Source: Phytophthora colocasiae (taxonomy: Eukaryota > Oomycota > Peronosporomycetes > Peronosporales > Peronosporaceae). From it: 64,000 nucleotides of DNA. The stretch covers positions 124,001 through 188,000 of the forward strand of contig JAGKQI010000031.1 in assembly GCA_018806915.1 (NCBI GenBank), read 5' to 3'. A program made the translations under genes and the position numbers. Under the pieces are notes generated by a model, which saw only the letters and a list, made by a program, of their open reading frames with translations, made no database searches and was not told the origin of the DNA. Positions 1 to 10,181 of this stretch are shown piece by piece (within the stretch, counting starts at the first letter, position 1; every line of letters begins with the position of its first letter).

Positions 1-148
1 ACTTCATGCGCTCGTACACGCGTCGACAGATCTCCTCGTTCTCCTTCATCTCCTGGATAAACTCGAACACATTGCCTAACGCTTCGGCGATAGCTTCACC
101 CAACTCAGGGATCACAAACTCCGCTACTAATGAACATGCAGCAGACAT
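1..148 (-). CDS. N-terminus of an unidentified protein (runs off the left edge)
   Basis: On the minus strand an ATG at 148 opens about 49 codons that run off the window edge. The visible peptide begins MSAACSLVAEFVIPELGEA and continues as acidic amphipathic helix with several E-x-x-K/R pairs. I recall similar helical N-termini on oomycete TKL-type protein kinases, but no catalytic domain lies in the window, so the family is a guess. It is transcribed in the same direction as the TPP II gene, whose stop lies 165 bp upstream of this ATG. Confidence 0.5.
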   Translation of the reverse strand, partial: MSAACSLVAEFVIPELGEAIAEALGNVFEFIQEMKENEEICRRVYERMK

Positions 149-313
149 TTTCACTTGTGCCTAACCAGACGAATCGAAGAGTGCGGGAAGATCGCGATTC
201 ATCCAACCGATTTACTGACATTTTTTATAAAAGTGCCTACATGTTTCGACAATTCAATGGCTTCAACCTTATTGTTGCTAATTATCTTCCGACTGTATGT
301 AATACCAGTAGTT

Positions 314-3300
314 TTAGAAGATCCGGTACGAGGTAGGAGCACGACGGCGTTCCCATTGCGTCTCGTACTTGCTCCAATGGTTCCAAGCTAGAGAATTCAA
401 GATACTGGTGATCTCCGATGTGAGTTTTTCATCCGAGATGATCTTGGTTTTCTCCGCCTGTTCCAGTTCCAAAACCTTCCGCAGTCGTTGAAGAGCAAGA
501 CCAAACGCGTCAAAGTGTCGGTCATGCAGCAGCGAAACGTGCAGATACGTTGCCGTCTCAACATCCTCCCATTTTTGCAGATCTGCGTACGCGAGCAGGA
601 AATCGTCCCATTGAGCTGAATCACCTAGAGCACGAGCCTTGCGAGCGAGAGCGTCCGCCAGAATCGCCTTCTCTTTCTCCTTCTCCTTGCGCAACTTCTT
701 CTCCGCTGCAGGTTGATCACCAGGGACACTTCTCGTACCGAAGAAGAGTGCCAACTCGTCCTGTTTAATAAGAGCGAGCACAGCGTCAGCTGCTTCGATC
801 ACCTCCGCCAATTGAGTAGAGCGAGATGCCTCAAAGTCGAAATGCTGCAACTTCGCTTGCATCGCCGGCAGATAATTCGGAAATTGGTCCACAAGTCGTT
901 GCCACGCAGGAAGGAAAGCAGGTTTACCAATGAGCTTGGTCGTCCGCTCTAGCAATAAGTCCCGAACGGCCTCTTTGGCGATCTCTTCCTCGTCGCGTTC
1001 GTCCTTCGGTGCGTCCGGCTCAGGCTCCTTGACAGGTGTAGGCGCTGCAGGGATGACGTACGTGATGTCGAAGCCTCCAGGACGTCTCCCACTGCCCTTG
1101 ATAGCCCCGTCCTTCTGGCCGAAGTGGATTTTGCCGGTTAGAATGTCTCCCACGGCATTTCCAGCTGGAAGCTTGTCGTATGCAGGCTCTCCGACGAAAA
1201 GAGGCACGTATTTCCCAGTAGCCAAGCTCTTCTTGTCGAGCGGTTTTCCTCCCAGTGCGACATCGTCTTGATGGCTGAAGACGGACGCAGAGATCTCCTT
1301 CACTTCGTGGTTAACGACGAGGATCATCTGCTTGAGCTTCTCCAATTTACTCACGTCCTCGTGCCGCACTTGAGCTCGGACGACGTACGATCCCTTCTTC
1401 AGCGTTGTTTCGTCACCGTACGCGTCAGAACAGCCCAAATACTGCTTCTTGTCGTCGAAGATCATCATCAACTGCGCCTCGAACGGAGACTCGTACAGAC
1501 GGCCAGTCAATAGCGGCAGGCGGGGCACCACCTTCCCTGTTTCCTTCTTCGTAAACGGGTACGTGAGAATCAACTGGTACACTTGACGCTTGTCTGGGAA
1601 CTGGTCACGACTTGAGCTCAACGGGGAGATTTCGGCAGTCTTCGGACGGATATGCTGCACGTACTTGGTGAAACTAACCTTAGGTGCCAAGATCTCAGTC
1701 TCGACAGAAGAAGAAACCAGAAGCTTGTGCGATTCCTCTCCACCAGTTACCACAATCTTCTCCTGGTCGGGCTTGATACCGTGGAAACGGATTTCGATCT
1801 GCACGATGGAGTCCCCCAACGCGCTCCAGAACTGACCCAAGCAGAACTCCGTCGTCAAACCACCCAGCAGATCCATACTGAAAGCAACTTCTTGCCCAGG
1901 TTTGAGGAAAAACGCCTTGTGGAAAGATGACAGACTTTGACGCACAAATGGCTGGAACTGTAGCGCATCGAACATGTAGAGCTTCCCTGACGCGTTAGAC
2001 TCCACTTCTTTCTCCCCGTTACTGCTGGCACGACTGAAGATAATGTCCGCCCATGTAGCACCTTGGGGAGGCGTGAGGAAGCGACGCGAGATGTCACCAG
2101 GCTGGAACATCTTCTGGTAAGTAACCACCGACTCAGCGTCTTCAGGCTTGATCACAATTACTGGAATGGTGAACAGTGCTCCTCGGGCTTCGTTCTGCGT
2201 GTCGTAAGCCACAATTTCCCCATAATGTTCACCAGCGGAGAGGTGTTTGGTTTCTACGAGGACTTTAAAGGCACGCCCACCCTGCATCAAGGCAAGACTT
2301 CGACCAACATCGATCCAGCAAGCTGATGGGACAAGACGCACGTGCTGTTCGAAGTGAACCTTGTCCTCCTGAACAGCTTTCTTGTGGAAGATAGGTGTCA
2401 CAGTGACGTTGACTTCCGTATTGTCGTGGGCAAAGTCCACAGTATCTCGGAGGAAAACTCCACGTGCGTTTCCTTCGCCCGACGACGTCTTGACCTCGTA
2501 ATGCAGAGGGAATTTCTTCGTACCGTCGAACTTGTTGCTTCCTGTTAAGTATTCGAATGCTGGAAGCACTTGGATCAAACCTTTACCTTGCGCGTAAATC
2601 TCCACACCCGGGACTTCCACCGCAGTGTTCTCCAACGCGCGACGGATTGAATATGGTGTGTACTCGATCCCCTGCGCTTTCATGGCGCTCACGAGCAACG
2701 CGATATTTCCGGCGCAGTTCGGCGACGACATCGACGTGCCATTCATGAGCTGCTTCTTGTTGAGTGTCCAGTTGGGCACAGGCGCAATGGCAGCTCCAGG
2801 TGCACAAATGTTCACGCCCAAGTCTCCATCGAAGGTCGGTCCACGCGATGACCACGTGTACGCGATACCGGACAGATCGTTGTCCCGCATAATGTACTCG
2901 CCCTCCATCATCTTGGGCGACACGTACGCTCCAACCGACAACATACTGGAGGTTGTTCCCCCCGGAGCTCCCACAGTTCCCAGGGCCGGTCCGTTGTTGC
3001 CTGCACTTACCACAAATGTGACGTTGTGCTCTCCAACCAGTTCGTTGCTCAGCTCCACGATGCGTCCGTAGTTGTGCTGAGACGCATACTCTCCGTAACT
3101 CATGTTCACTATGTCGACGTTGGCATCCATCACAGCCAAGATGGCGCGACTGAGAGCTGAAGACGTCTCCATGCTACCCAATCTCCCGTCTCCGATTTTC
3201 ACGGCCACAATCTGAGCGCCAGGAGCTACACCATTGCACTCCGGTTGCTCAGGGTAATACGCAGCGACAATCCCGGCAACGTGCGTACCGTGAGCGCCAA

Positions 3301-4069
3301 CATCATTCACCACACTCAACGTATTGCCCTCGTCATAGATATTCAGCACATAATTGAGCTGCGACTCGTCCGAGAACGTGGCGTATTGACGTTCTTCTTT
3401 AAAGTTGGTTAGTGCTGGGGCACCAGTAAAGTCTCCAGTTTCCTTAGTATCCAGAGCTGCACGCCAACACGTGCCGTCGTAAAAGACCACAGCATCATAG
3501 ATCGGACCAGGGTCTTCATAGTTCTTGGCCAGCTCCTCCAGCAACTTCAATCTGGCTTGGAGATCCTTTTTCTCCCTCAGTTTGGCCGTATCATTAGTGG
3601 TAGCACTGTTCTCCTTGCTCCACTTGGCCAGTAACTGTTGCACCTCGTTAGCCGCTTCTCGCTGCTCAATGTCGAACTTCTCCTTACGTTCCGTCTTGAG
3701 TCTGGTCACTAACGGACCAGGGAACAAATGGTACCCGGCAACTGTTCCAACGTGGTATTTCCCGTCCCGACTCGCTTTCCACTGGGGGTTAAGCGTGAGC
3801 ACACGTCCATTGGCCAGTGTCAACTTGCCGTCTTTGGCCTCAATGACAGAGGACGTATCGACGTCTCCTGCGCCTGTGGCGTCCACAATGTCAATGACCT
3901 TGGGACGACCGTCCGGGGTCGTTTGCAGTCCGATCGCCCCCGGATCCACACCCGTATCGAAGATGGCTACAACTGCATTGCGTCCGTCATAGTCAGGGTA
4001 TTGCTGCAGGAACCGGTCGGCCAGTGTCTCCTCCTTGGGGAGCAGCGAAGCCGTCGGGAAGGATTTCAT
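314..4069 (-). CDS. TPP2: Tripeptidyl-peptidase II (subtilisin-like S8 serine protease)
   Basis: 1251-residue intronless protein. TPP II is a giant cytosolic exopeptidase that removes N-terminal tripeptides from peptides released by the proteasome. The S8 catalytic triad is readable: Asp in AIFDTGVDPG near residue 40, His in GAHGTHVAGIVA, oxyanion Asn in VSAGNNGP and Ser in NGTSMSSPNC. As in TPP II, and unlike short subtilisins, a long insert separates the Asp and His and about 750 residues follow the Ser. Length matches animal and plant TPP II (about 1250 to 1350). I chose the ATG at 4069; an in-frame GTG two codons earlier is unlikely to be used. The gene is divergent from the next one across about 250 bp. 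Confidence 0.95.
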   Translation of the reverse strand: MKSFPTASLLPKEETLADRFLQQYPDYDGRNAVVAIFDTGVDPGAIGLQTTPDGRPKVIDIVDATGAGDVDTSSVIEAKDGKLTLANGRVLTLNPQWKASRDGKYHVGTVAGYHLFPGPLVTRLKTERKEKFDIEQREAANEVQQLLAKWSKENSATTNDTAKLREKKDLQARLKLLEELAKNYEDPGPIYDAVVFYDGTCWRAALDTKETGDFTGAPALTNFKEERQYATFSDESQLNYVLNIYDEGNTLSVVNDVGAHGTHVAGIVAAYYPEQPECNGVAPGAQIVAVKIGDGRLGSMETSSALSRAILAVMDANVDIVNMSYGEYASQHNYGRIVELSNELVGEHNVTFVVSAGNNGPALGTVGAPGGTTSSMLSVGAYVSPKMMEGEYIMRDNDLSGIAYTWSSRGPTFDGDLGVNICAPGAAIAPVPNWTLNKKQLMNGTSMSSPNCAGNIALLVSAMKAQGIEYTPYSIRRALENTAVEVPGVEIYAQGKGLIQVLPAFEYLTGSNKFDGTKKFPLHYEVKTSSGEGNARGVFLRDTVDFAHDNTEVNVTVTPIFHKKAVQEDKVHFEQHVRLVPSACWIDVGRSLALMQGGRAFKVLVETKHLSAGEHYGEIVAYDTQNEARGALFTIPVIVIKPEDAESVVTYQKMFQPGDISRRFLTPPQGATWADIIFSRASSNGEKEVESNASGKLYMFDALQFQPFVRQSLSSFHKAFFLKPGQEVAFSMDLLGGLTTEFCLGQFWSALGDSIVQIEIRFHGIKPDQEKIVVTGGEESHKLLVSSSVETEILAPKVSFTKYVQHIRPKTAEISPLSSSRDQFPDKRQVYQLILTYPFTKKETGKVVPRLPLLTGRLYESPFEAQLMMIFDDKKQYLGCSDAYGDETTLKKGSYVVRAQVRHEDVSKLEKLKQMILVVNHEVKEISASVFSHQDDVALGGKPLDKKSLATGKYVPLFVGEPAYDKLPAGNAVGDILTGKIHFGQKDGAIKGSGRRPGGFDITYVIPAAPTPVKEPEPDAPKDERDEEEIAKEAVRDLLLERTTKLIGKPAFLPAWQRLVDQFPNYLPAMQAKLQHFDFEASRSTQLAEVIEAADAVLALIKQDELALFFGTRSVPGDQPAAEKKLRKEKEKEKAILADALARKARALGDSAQWDDFLLAYADLQKWEDVETATYLHVSLLHDRHFDAFGLALQRLRKVLELEQAEKTKIISDEKLTSEITSILNSLAWNHWSKYETQWERRRAPTSYRIF

Positions 4070-4317
4070 CGTCACTCTCTCGAGTTTTTTGTCAATTCCA
4101 GGAATGACAAGAAGATCCGTTCGCGACTAAGTACGAAAGATAACACATCTCGTAGACGAATTGGAGTGACATATTAGTACGGACGTTCTGGTCGGAGCCA
4201 GGAATAGTTTTATACTGTAACATCTAGAAAAAGAAGGGTGGGGCAGTGTAGAAACAACCTCACACCTTACTTGTAACTTTTGCTGGTAGTTGAAGAGAAA
4301 AGATCTTTAAGCTGGCC

Positions 4318-5481
4318 ATGGCGAGCTTGAATGCGTATGCTCAATCCTTACGTAATGACAGAACCATTGTCAAGCCATATGAAGAAGGAGTTCCGTTCTT
4401 CGTGCCTCAACTGTCCAAGGTCAAGACGAGTGTCATGTGTCAGGGAAAGAACCAGAAGCTCCTGTTCAATTATGAGAAAGGTAGTTTGTATGAAAGCCCT
4501 TTGTCTCCAAAGTCCCTGCCCTATCGAAAGCAGGGCGACCACAGTCTGTATACGGAAGAAAATCTGTTGAGGCGTCAAAAGCTGATGGAAGACCCGAATG
4601 TTCTCAAAGCCATTCAGCGCTTCTGGGAGACCTTCACGTGTATCCGTCGAGGAGCTGAGACGATCCCAGTGCACGACTACGTGGACGTCTTCATGAAGTT
4701 TTACAAAGCTTTGGTCACTCCGAGTGAATTCTCCGTTGGTGAGGCAAGATTCATCGTCGAAAAAGATTGGGCACGGGACTCAATCGACGGCGAAAACATG
4801 TCGAAACTGCTCTTCTTCGGCTCGTTGTTTGAAGTGGCAGACATTTGGACCGTAGACATCAGTGCTCACGAGTACGTGTCCTTCCTGAACAAGCTCTTTG
4901 AAAGGGTGACTATGGTTATTTACGATCACGTCCAGCTCCAGTGGATCACTGCGTTCGCTGAACTGGATAAAATCCGCTCCTTCGATGATCCAACCCCACC
5001 TGATGAGGATCCTGAGAACGAGAATCTTGATTCGATAAGAAACCCTGGCTCACGATCTCCTCTCGCGAGAAGAAACACGCCATACAGCAATTCTCTGTTG
5101 CCGGAAGGTCAGCGTCTTCCTGAAATCGTATCAGCGCGTAGTCGGGGGAAAACCGAGAGCGAAAACAGTACCGAAAGCTGGGGCTCTTCATCGTTGCTTG
5201 ATGATTTTGAGACTGATTGCTATCGCCTCTTCGAGAAAAGTCCACCTAAGACGAGGTTGGAGCAAGTGCTGGAAGACAAAAGGCTGAAAACGGACGACGA
5301 TACACAGAAACTCCCACGCATCCCCTTACCAGAGATCCCCTCTCAACAGGTTCTGCTCCCCATTCCCAGCATCTACTTAAATCCAGATCTCACTGGTGTG
5401 CATGATGCAGAACGAGCAGCACGTCGACGCCTGCGTAAGAACGTCAAGTTAGTCCAGAGGCTCCGTCGTATCACGTACTGA
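4318..5481 (+). CDS. Conserved-looking protein of unknown function, 387 aa
   Basis: Single exon from an ATG at 4318. I do not recognise the family with confidence. Residues about 85-210 form a helical, well-behaved domain with many aromatic residues (FWETFTCIRRGAE, VDVFMKFYKALV, LLFFGSLFEVADIWT, EYVSFLNKLFERV), giving an EF-hand-like helical rhythm but no clear calcium loop. Residues 220-300 are acidic and Ser/Pro-rich, probably disordered, and the C-terminus is basic (AARRRLRKNVKLVQRLRR). No signal peptide or membrane segment is seen. It lies divergent from TPP2 and convergent with the ASCC2-like gene, with only 80 bp between the two stop codons. Confidence 0.8.
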   Translation: MASLNAYAQSLRNDRTIVKPYEEGVPFFVPQLSKVKTSVMCQGKNQKLLFNYEKGSLYESPLSPKSLPYRKQGDHSLYTEENLLRRQKLMEDPNVLKAIQRFWETFTCIRRGAETIPVHDYVDVFMKFYKALVTPSEFSVGEARFIVEKDWARDSIDGENMSKLLFFGSLFEVADIWTVDISAHEYVSFLNKLFERVTMVIYDHVQLQWITAFAELDKIRSFDDPTPPDEDPENENLDSIRNPGSRSPLARRNTPYSNSLLPEGQRLPEIVSARSRGKTESENSTESWGSSSLLDDFETDCYRLFEKSPPKTRLEQVLEDKRLKTDDDTQKLPRIPLPEIPSQQVLLPIPSIYLNPDLTGVHDAERAARRRLRKNVKLVQRLRRITY

Positions 5482-5561
5482 GATGATAGTACACTTTGTG
5501 TAGTCCAGGAACAAACCATCAGGTAGATTGAATTTTTTGCCGAGCTTTATAAGAGTGAAGA

Positions 5562-7598
5562 TTAGCCCATCTTCTTCATCGCACGGTCTTTCCGGTTGTG
5601 GTTCGCTACCTTGGCCTTGTTCTTGTCTTTCCTTGCTCGCTGCCGCTGTATCTGCTGCGGCGTAGGAGGTTCTTCCGGTTTCTTTTCGCCTCCTCCTTGC
5701 CTCTTATCTTTCCGTCGAGTAGACTTGTGCTTTGGACCCTGCGCGTTTTGTGAAGCTCCACCAGCAGAGTTCGGACGTGTAAATTTCTGCTCACCCGAGC
5801 TTGCATTCTCTTTCTCTTCTTCCTCACCGTTATCCTCATTAGTTTCGGTCGAATTCAACGGGTTCTCACGATTCCGGTTCTTCATCCCTTCCCAGAACGC
5901 ATCCTTCTCTTCCTTTGCACGCATTTTACGGTTTTGTTCACGAATTGCATCCTGATCATCAGCACTACCACCATCTCGGATACTGAAGGGCACGAAGTCA
6001 TCAAACTCATCATTGTAGTCGTCATCATACTCGTCTAGTGTAGTCACAACGTCATGTCTGCCATCGTAGGCACTCTCTCCACTGAACTCTTCTTCTTCCT
6101 CATACATGGTAACGTACTGCTTCATCTTCTCGGCCAGTTGCTGGTCCTTCTTAGCAACTTGAGGATCATAAGTCTTCTCCATCGCCTTTTTGCCCACCCA
6201 CACCTTGCTAGGATCAAGCTTTTTCGACTCCTCAACCTTCGGTGTTGACGCTGGTATGCCAGTGATTTGTGCCTCCAGCAGGTCAAATTGAGGATCTGAG
6301 CGCTTTAAGTCTTGGGGAACATCAATCAGCACTGGAGGAGGATTGCTCTCTAGCAAGAAATTAATCACAACTTCCACTTGGAGATTCGAGCTGAGTAGAC
6401 ACAACTCAACGTAGCCTTCGCCGAGATCCGGGAAGAAGTCCTTCACTTGATGCACCATAGGAGTCAGCACCGCTGCTTCATTATTCTGTGGAGCATCAGT
6501 TGTCATGTCTATAGCCACTTCAACTTTCCACTCCTCCGCATCAGTTGGCAGCACTGCTTTAGGCTTCGTTTCGGCAACCAGATCATCCGCAAGCAGCGTC
6601 GGCAGAATACGTCGTCGTGGGAGCTCCTCGATCACCATATCCAGGTAAGAAAAGTTCTCCAGGTCCAGTTTGCAGTGATCAAAGAACTCCGCCACTTTGT
6701 CTTTGTACTCGCACAAGTACCACAAGTCACTCAGATACGATCCATGTTCGGCCTCATCGTCCAAGCTGCCATTGCTAAGAGCATGTAGTCCACCCAGCAG
6801 TTTTTCCCCACTTGACCCATTTTTCTGTTGGTTGTCCATAAGAACATTCATACATCGACTAAGAACCAGCAGCAGTGCGTGTCTAGTCTCAGCAATAACT
6901 GGAGACTCTTGAGTCTCGACCTTCTCGTCGAACGTGATCAGATGTCGCTGCAGTACTGGTAACACAGCTTCGTAGCACTGCACCAGCCCATAAAGCACTG
7001 ACTGATCCTGTAGCGCCAGCTCCGTCTCCATGTCCTTCCCGTCCAGTAGTAATAATTGCGTCATCGAGTTGGCTGCAGTCATGCCATTCACTGAGAGACT
7101 CAGTTCATAACAACGTTGGATCAGCTCCTTCACTTGATTGCGTTTGGCTTGCATCACTGAAACATGAAGCTCACTCAGTTGCCGGATGTAGAGTTGTCGT
7201 AAGACTCCAACAGTTGTCGAAAAGGCAGGTACATGCTCGACCACAGCATTCAAAAGCTCCGCCACCGCCTCTGCATTTTTGAGTCCGTAAATCTGACAAA
7301 ATGGCACCAGTCTCGTCACATGAAGCAGTCCACAGTCCACAGCAAGTTGCAGAAGCTGCGGCACATCCACAAACCGCAGGAAAAGCGAGAACACGGCTTT
7401 GCCATCGGTTGACAAAGCTCTGGCAGTTGATACAGAGTCGTTAGGGCCATCTGTATGCGTCTGTAGAGCTGTTGCACGCGTGAAGAACTCGTCAAGAAGC
7501 GGTAGGAGCTGCACCAGTGTGTCCTGATTGGATAAAAGTGTCTGCAACTCCTTATCGGAAGCTACAGCGAGCGGGGACAGCGTCGTCGCGAGTGCCAT
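5562..7598 (-). CDS. ASCC2: ASCC2-like CUE-domain protein
   Basis: 678-residue single-exon protein. ASCC2 is the ubiquitin-binding subunit of the activating signal cointegrator complex, which acts with the ASCC3 helicase in alkylation repair and in splitting collided ribosomes. The N-terminal 330 residues are helical, as in ASCC2. A CUE domain follows at about 385-430 (VHQVKDFFPDLGEGYVELCL, then INFLLESNPP), the element that binds K63-linked ubiquitin. The C-terminal third is acidic, then strongly basic (KHKSTRRKDKRQGGG and a Lys/Arg-rich tail). ATG at 7598. The promoter is shared divergently with the F1-alpha-like gene (about 260 bp). The family call rests on CUE position, overall layout and tail composition. 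Confidence 0.8.
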   Translation of the reverse strand: MALATTLSPLAVASDKELQTLLSNQDTLVQLLPLLDEFFTRATALQTHTDGPNDSVSTARALSTDGKAVFSLFLRFVDVPQLLQLAVDCGLLHVTRLVPFCQIYGLKNAEAVAELLNAVVEHVPAFSTTVGVLRQLYIRQLSELHVSVMQAKRNQVKELIQRCYELSLSVNGMTAANSMTQLLLLDGKDMETELALQDQSVLYGLVQCYEAVLPVLQRHLITFDEKVETQESPVIAETRHALLLVLSRCMNVLMDNQQKNGSSGEKLLGGLHALSNGSLDDEAEHGSYLSDLWYLCEYKDKVAEFFDHCKLDLENFSYLDMVIEELPRRRILPTLLADDLVAETKPKAVLPTDAEEWKVEVAIDMTTDAPQNNEAAVLTPMVHQVKDFFPDLGEGYVELCLLSSNLQVEVVINFLLESNPPPVLIDVPQDLKRSDPQFDLLEAQITGIPASTPKVEESKKLDPSKVWVGKKAMEKTYDPQVAKKDQQLAEKMKQYVTMYEEEEEFSGESAYDGRHDVVTTLDEYDDDYNDEFDDFVPFSIRDGGSADDQDAIREQNRKMRAKEEKDAFWEGMKNRNRENPLNSTETNEDNGEEEEKENASSGEQKFTRPNSAGGASQNAQGPKHKSTRRKDKRQGGGEKKPEEPPTPQQIQRQRARKDKNKAKVANHNRKDRAMKKMG

Positions 7599-7860
7599 AG
7601 CGGAGGATTAGGCGAGTGACGTATTGGAGCCAACGAGGGGTATCTGTCCGGTGGTAATAGTATCTCGGTGATCGATTACACCACAGAACAACTCATGTAT
7701 TGACACCGAAAAAATAAATGTGAGTGATGGTCAGAATGTTCTGTGCCAGACGGAAAGTTCTGAACGGACAGTTAATAACGCCATCTGTGATGTACAGTAT
7801 CAGTCAGAAACGTTTGTTATATCTTCGATTAAGTTCGACCGCATCCACCGCACAATTAAA

Positions 7861-9840
7861 ATGCGCGCAACTCGTAGTGGTCAAGTGGCCATCTCTCGGG
7901 CGTTGCGCTTGCAGCAGCGCGTGCTCCAGAACCTTTTGACTGTTACTACACGTTCCCCATGTTTGTCTTCTATCTCTACGCGCGAGTTCCGCTCTTCTAG
8001 CGTCCCTCAAGCGGCTGCACGCGGCAACGCTTCAGACGACTCGGAATCCGCTTTAGCTCAGCAAATGCTGGACTTTATGAAGCTCGCAGAGGAAGAAGAG
8101 CGCGCTCCTCCTACAGACAAGAAAATGTCGACTGTACAGGCCGAACTTCCGGTCACAGGCGTGGTTATGGGCGTGCAGAACGGCCTCGCACGCGTCTCTG
8201 GACTACGTCACGCCACTATCGGAAGTGTCGTCGACATCACGGATGCCACAGGAGAAACCTTAAGCCAGGGGCTAGTGCTGTTTATGGAGAAGAAGGTGGT
8301 GCATGTGGCGCTGCTTAATACACAGGGATCAAGCCCTGTGAGCAAAGGGATGGACGTCACTCTGCAGCGGGAGCAGCTCGAGATTCCAGGTAGTGTTGGG
8401 TCTTTTGCTGGTGCTGTTGTGGACCCATTGGGACAATCTTTCCAACTGGATGAAGAGCAGAAGGAGAAGGAGTCGGGGACGGCTAACGATCGTGTTAAGG
8501 TGATGTGGGGGGCTCAAAGTGTTCCGGGACTTATGGCGAGAGCTCCACTACGCTCCCCCTTTGAGACGGGGTTACTGGCTGTGGATTGCCTCCATCCAAT
8601 GGCTCATGGGCACAGATTTGGTGTGCTGGGACCGAGGAATTCGGGCAAGACGCGTGTGGCTTTGGACGTGATTTCTCATCAAGTGGCCAGGGCCAAGGCA
8701 CGTGGAGAAATGCCACCTCAGTTCATTTATGTGTGTGTTGGCAAGAGCAAGTCGAGGATTCATCAAATTCGTGATGCGTTGAAGACGACAGGAGCGCTGG
8801 AACACACGACCATTGTCGCTTCAAGCGACCGTGACTCACCCGTGTTGCAGTACTTGGCGCCGTTCACGGGCTGCGCAGTGGCAGAGTTCTTGATGTACAA
8901 CGGGAAATCCCCACGAAGTGTGGTGGTGTATGACGACTTGGCCACACACACAACTGTAGTGGAGGGACTGGTACAGGCGCTACATCTCCCACGCGCTGCG
9001 CAGATCAGTCTCAGCGCACACGCCGTTCTGATGGAACGCTCGGCTCAATTCAGGGGTGCTACCAGGAAAGAGACTGGTCCGTCACTTACATCACTCGTGC
9101 TTGTTGATGCTCCAGACAGCCAAGAGATCGCGTCTGAGTTCCAGGAACGCGTGACTTCGCTTGTCGACGACTACGTTGGTCTTGAATCGTCACTAGCGCG
9201 CAATCGTATCTTTCCTCCTGTAAATGTTCTAGCGCCGGGGTCATCAGTCCGCGGTCCACCGTTCCAGTCAGCAACTTGCTGGACTTTCGTCAGCCGTTTA
9301 CGCGCGCGAATCAACGCGGCGGCACAGGTCAAACAGAACGTGGAGGTTGCGCGCAAGCTAGGTTTCGAGGCCGAACCTGAGGATGCAGAAACTCTGGAAT
9401 TCCTGGAACTGGTGCAGCAGTTTTTCACGCAGAAGCCAATACTGTCCGCGACAATGACAGTACCGGAACAGACAGCGCCGACCGAACTGGAGACAGAGTT
9501 GGGTGCATTCTTCTTGACGATCGTGGATATGGCGCATGTTCCTGGTAATGATGGCAGCGAGGACGTACCGTTGAATTTGTGGGCGTTCCTACACGACGTT
9601 GTGGCCACACTTTCCCGTGAGGAAAACGCGGACATTATGCAGCAACTTACTACACACTCTCGCACAAAGGCTTGGTCGCTGGACTTGCAGGAGAACGTGG
9701 CATTGGCCCTCTTCGAGGAGCTTGAGGCAATTAAACGTCGCCGGACACAAGAGTACAAGGAAGAGCAAGCCAGACGTAAGCAGTACCTGCGGAAGCTGCA
9801 AGAACGTAAGGCAGGCAAGGCGGATCAAAGTGAAGCTTAG
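7861..9840 (+). CDS. Divergent mitochondrial F1-ATPase alpha-like protein
   Basis: 659 residues. I start it at the ATG at 7861 because it opens a basic, Ser/Arg-rich, acid-free leader (MRATRSGQVAISRALRLQQR) typical of mitochondrial import; the frame is open upstream but begins only with GTG. After the leader come the beta-barrel region (GVQNGLARVSGLRHATIGSV), a P-loop (GPRNSGKT), the strand QYLAPFTGCAVAEF and the Walker B-like VVVYDDLA, all in F1-alpha order. It departs strongly from canonical alpha: the P-loop is GPRNSGKT rather than GDRQTGKT, the LRRPPGREAYPGD region is replaced, and the VGSAAQ segment with the conserved Arg environment is absent. The C-terminal extension is Lys/Arg/Glu-rich and coiled. 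Likely a paralogue rather than the main alpha subunit. Confidence 0.8.
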   Translation: MRATRSGQVAISRALRLQQRVLQNLLTVTTRSPCLSSISTREFRSSSVPQAAARGNASDDSESALAQQMLDFMKLAEEEERAPPTDKKMSTVQAELPVTGVVMGVQNGLARVSGLRHATIGSVVDITDATGETLSQGLVLFMEKKVVHVALLNTQGSSPVSKGMDVTLQREQLEIPGSVGSFAGAVVDPLGQSFQLDEEQKEKESGTANDRVKVMWGAQSVPGLMARAPLRSPFETGLLAVDCLHPMAHGHRFGVLGPRNSGKTRVALDVISHQVARAKARGEMPPQFIYVCVGKSKSRIHQIRDALKTTGALEHTTIVASSDRDSPVLQYLAPFTGCAVAEFLMYNGKSPRSVVVYDDLATHTTVVEGLVQALHLPRAAQISLSAHAVLMERSAQFRGATRKETGPSLTSLVLVDAPDSQEIASEFQERVTSLVDDYVGLESSLARNRIFPPVNVLAPGSSVRGPPFQSATCWTFVSRLRARINAAAQVKQNVEVARKLGFEAEPEDAETLEFLELVQQFFTQKPILSATMTVPEQTAPTELETELGAFFLTIVDMAHVPGNDGSEDVPLNLWAFLHDVVATLSREENADIMQQLTTHSRTKAWSLDLQENVALALFEELEAIKRRRTQEYKEEQARRKQYLRKLQERKAGKADQSEA

Positions 9841-10052
9841 GAGATGTGAGCCATGCAATTGATTTTGTTAGAATACATCACAATTGGTAACCTCACTGGC
9901 GTAATTTCGTCGAGAACGTTGATAACCTGGGATGGTTTTTGGGGGAAAACTGGGAACGAATTGCCAAGACCATGAAAATGTGTTGTCGCTTGTTGCTACC
10001 GACCAACCCGCCAGTGTGAAGAAACCTGTCGATTGAATCAAGAAGGAGTACA

Positions 10053-10134
10053 GTGCACACGGTAATTAGTCTAGGTTGCAAAATAATACGCTAAATAATC
10101 TCACTGCACTTTACCGAGACTAATTACCGTGTAC
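10053..10134. repeat. Short hairpin repeat (MITE-like)
   Basis: The arms GTGCACACGGTAATTAGTCT (10053-10072) and AGACTAATTACCGTGTAC (10117-10134) are near-perfect inverted copies around a 44-bp AT-rich middle. Size and form suggest a tiny non-autonomous transposon or a foldback remnant. No coding content. Confidence 0.6.
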
Positions 10135-10181
10135 AAGAATTTTGGAAATGCAAAATTAATCTCACTCCATAAAGTTCATAA

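Noticed and set aside
7720..7860. Upstream extension of the F1-alpha-like ORF
   Set aside because: It begins with GTG and would bury the basic mitochondrial leader; the ATG at 7861 is the better start.
9171..9818. 215-codon minus-strand ORF
   Set aside because: Antisense to the F1-alpha-like gene, Ser/Cys/Arg-rich and without domain signals.
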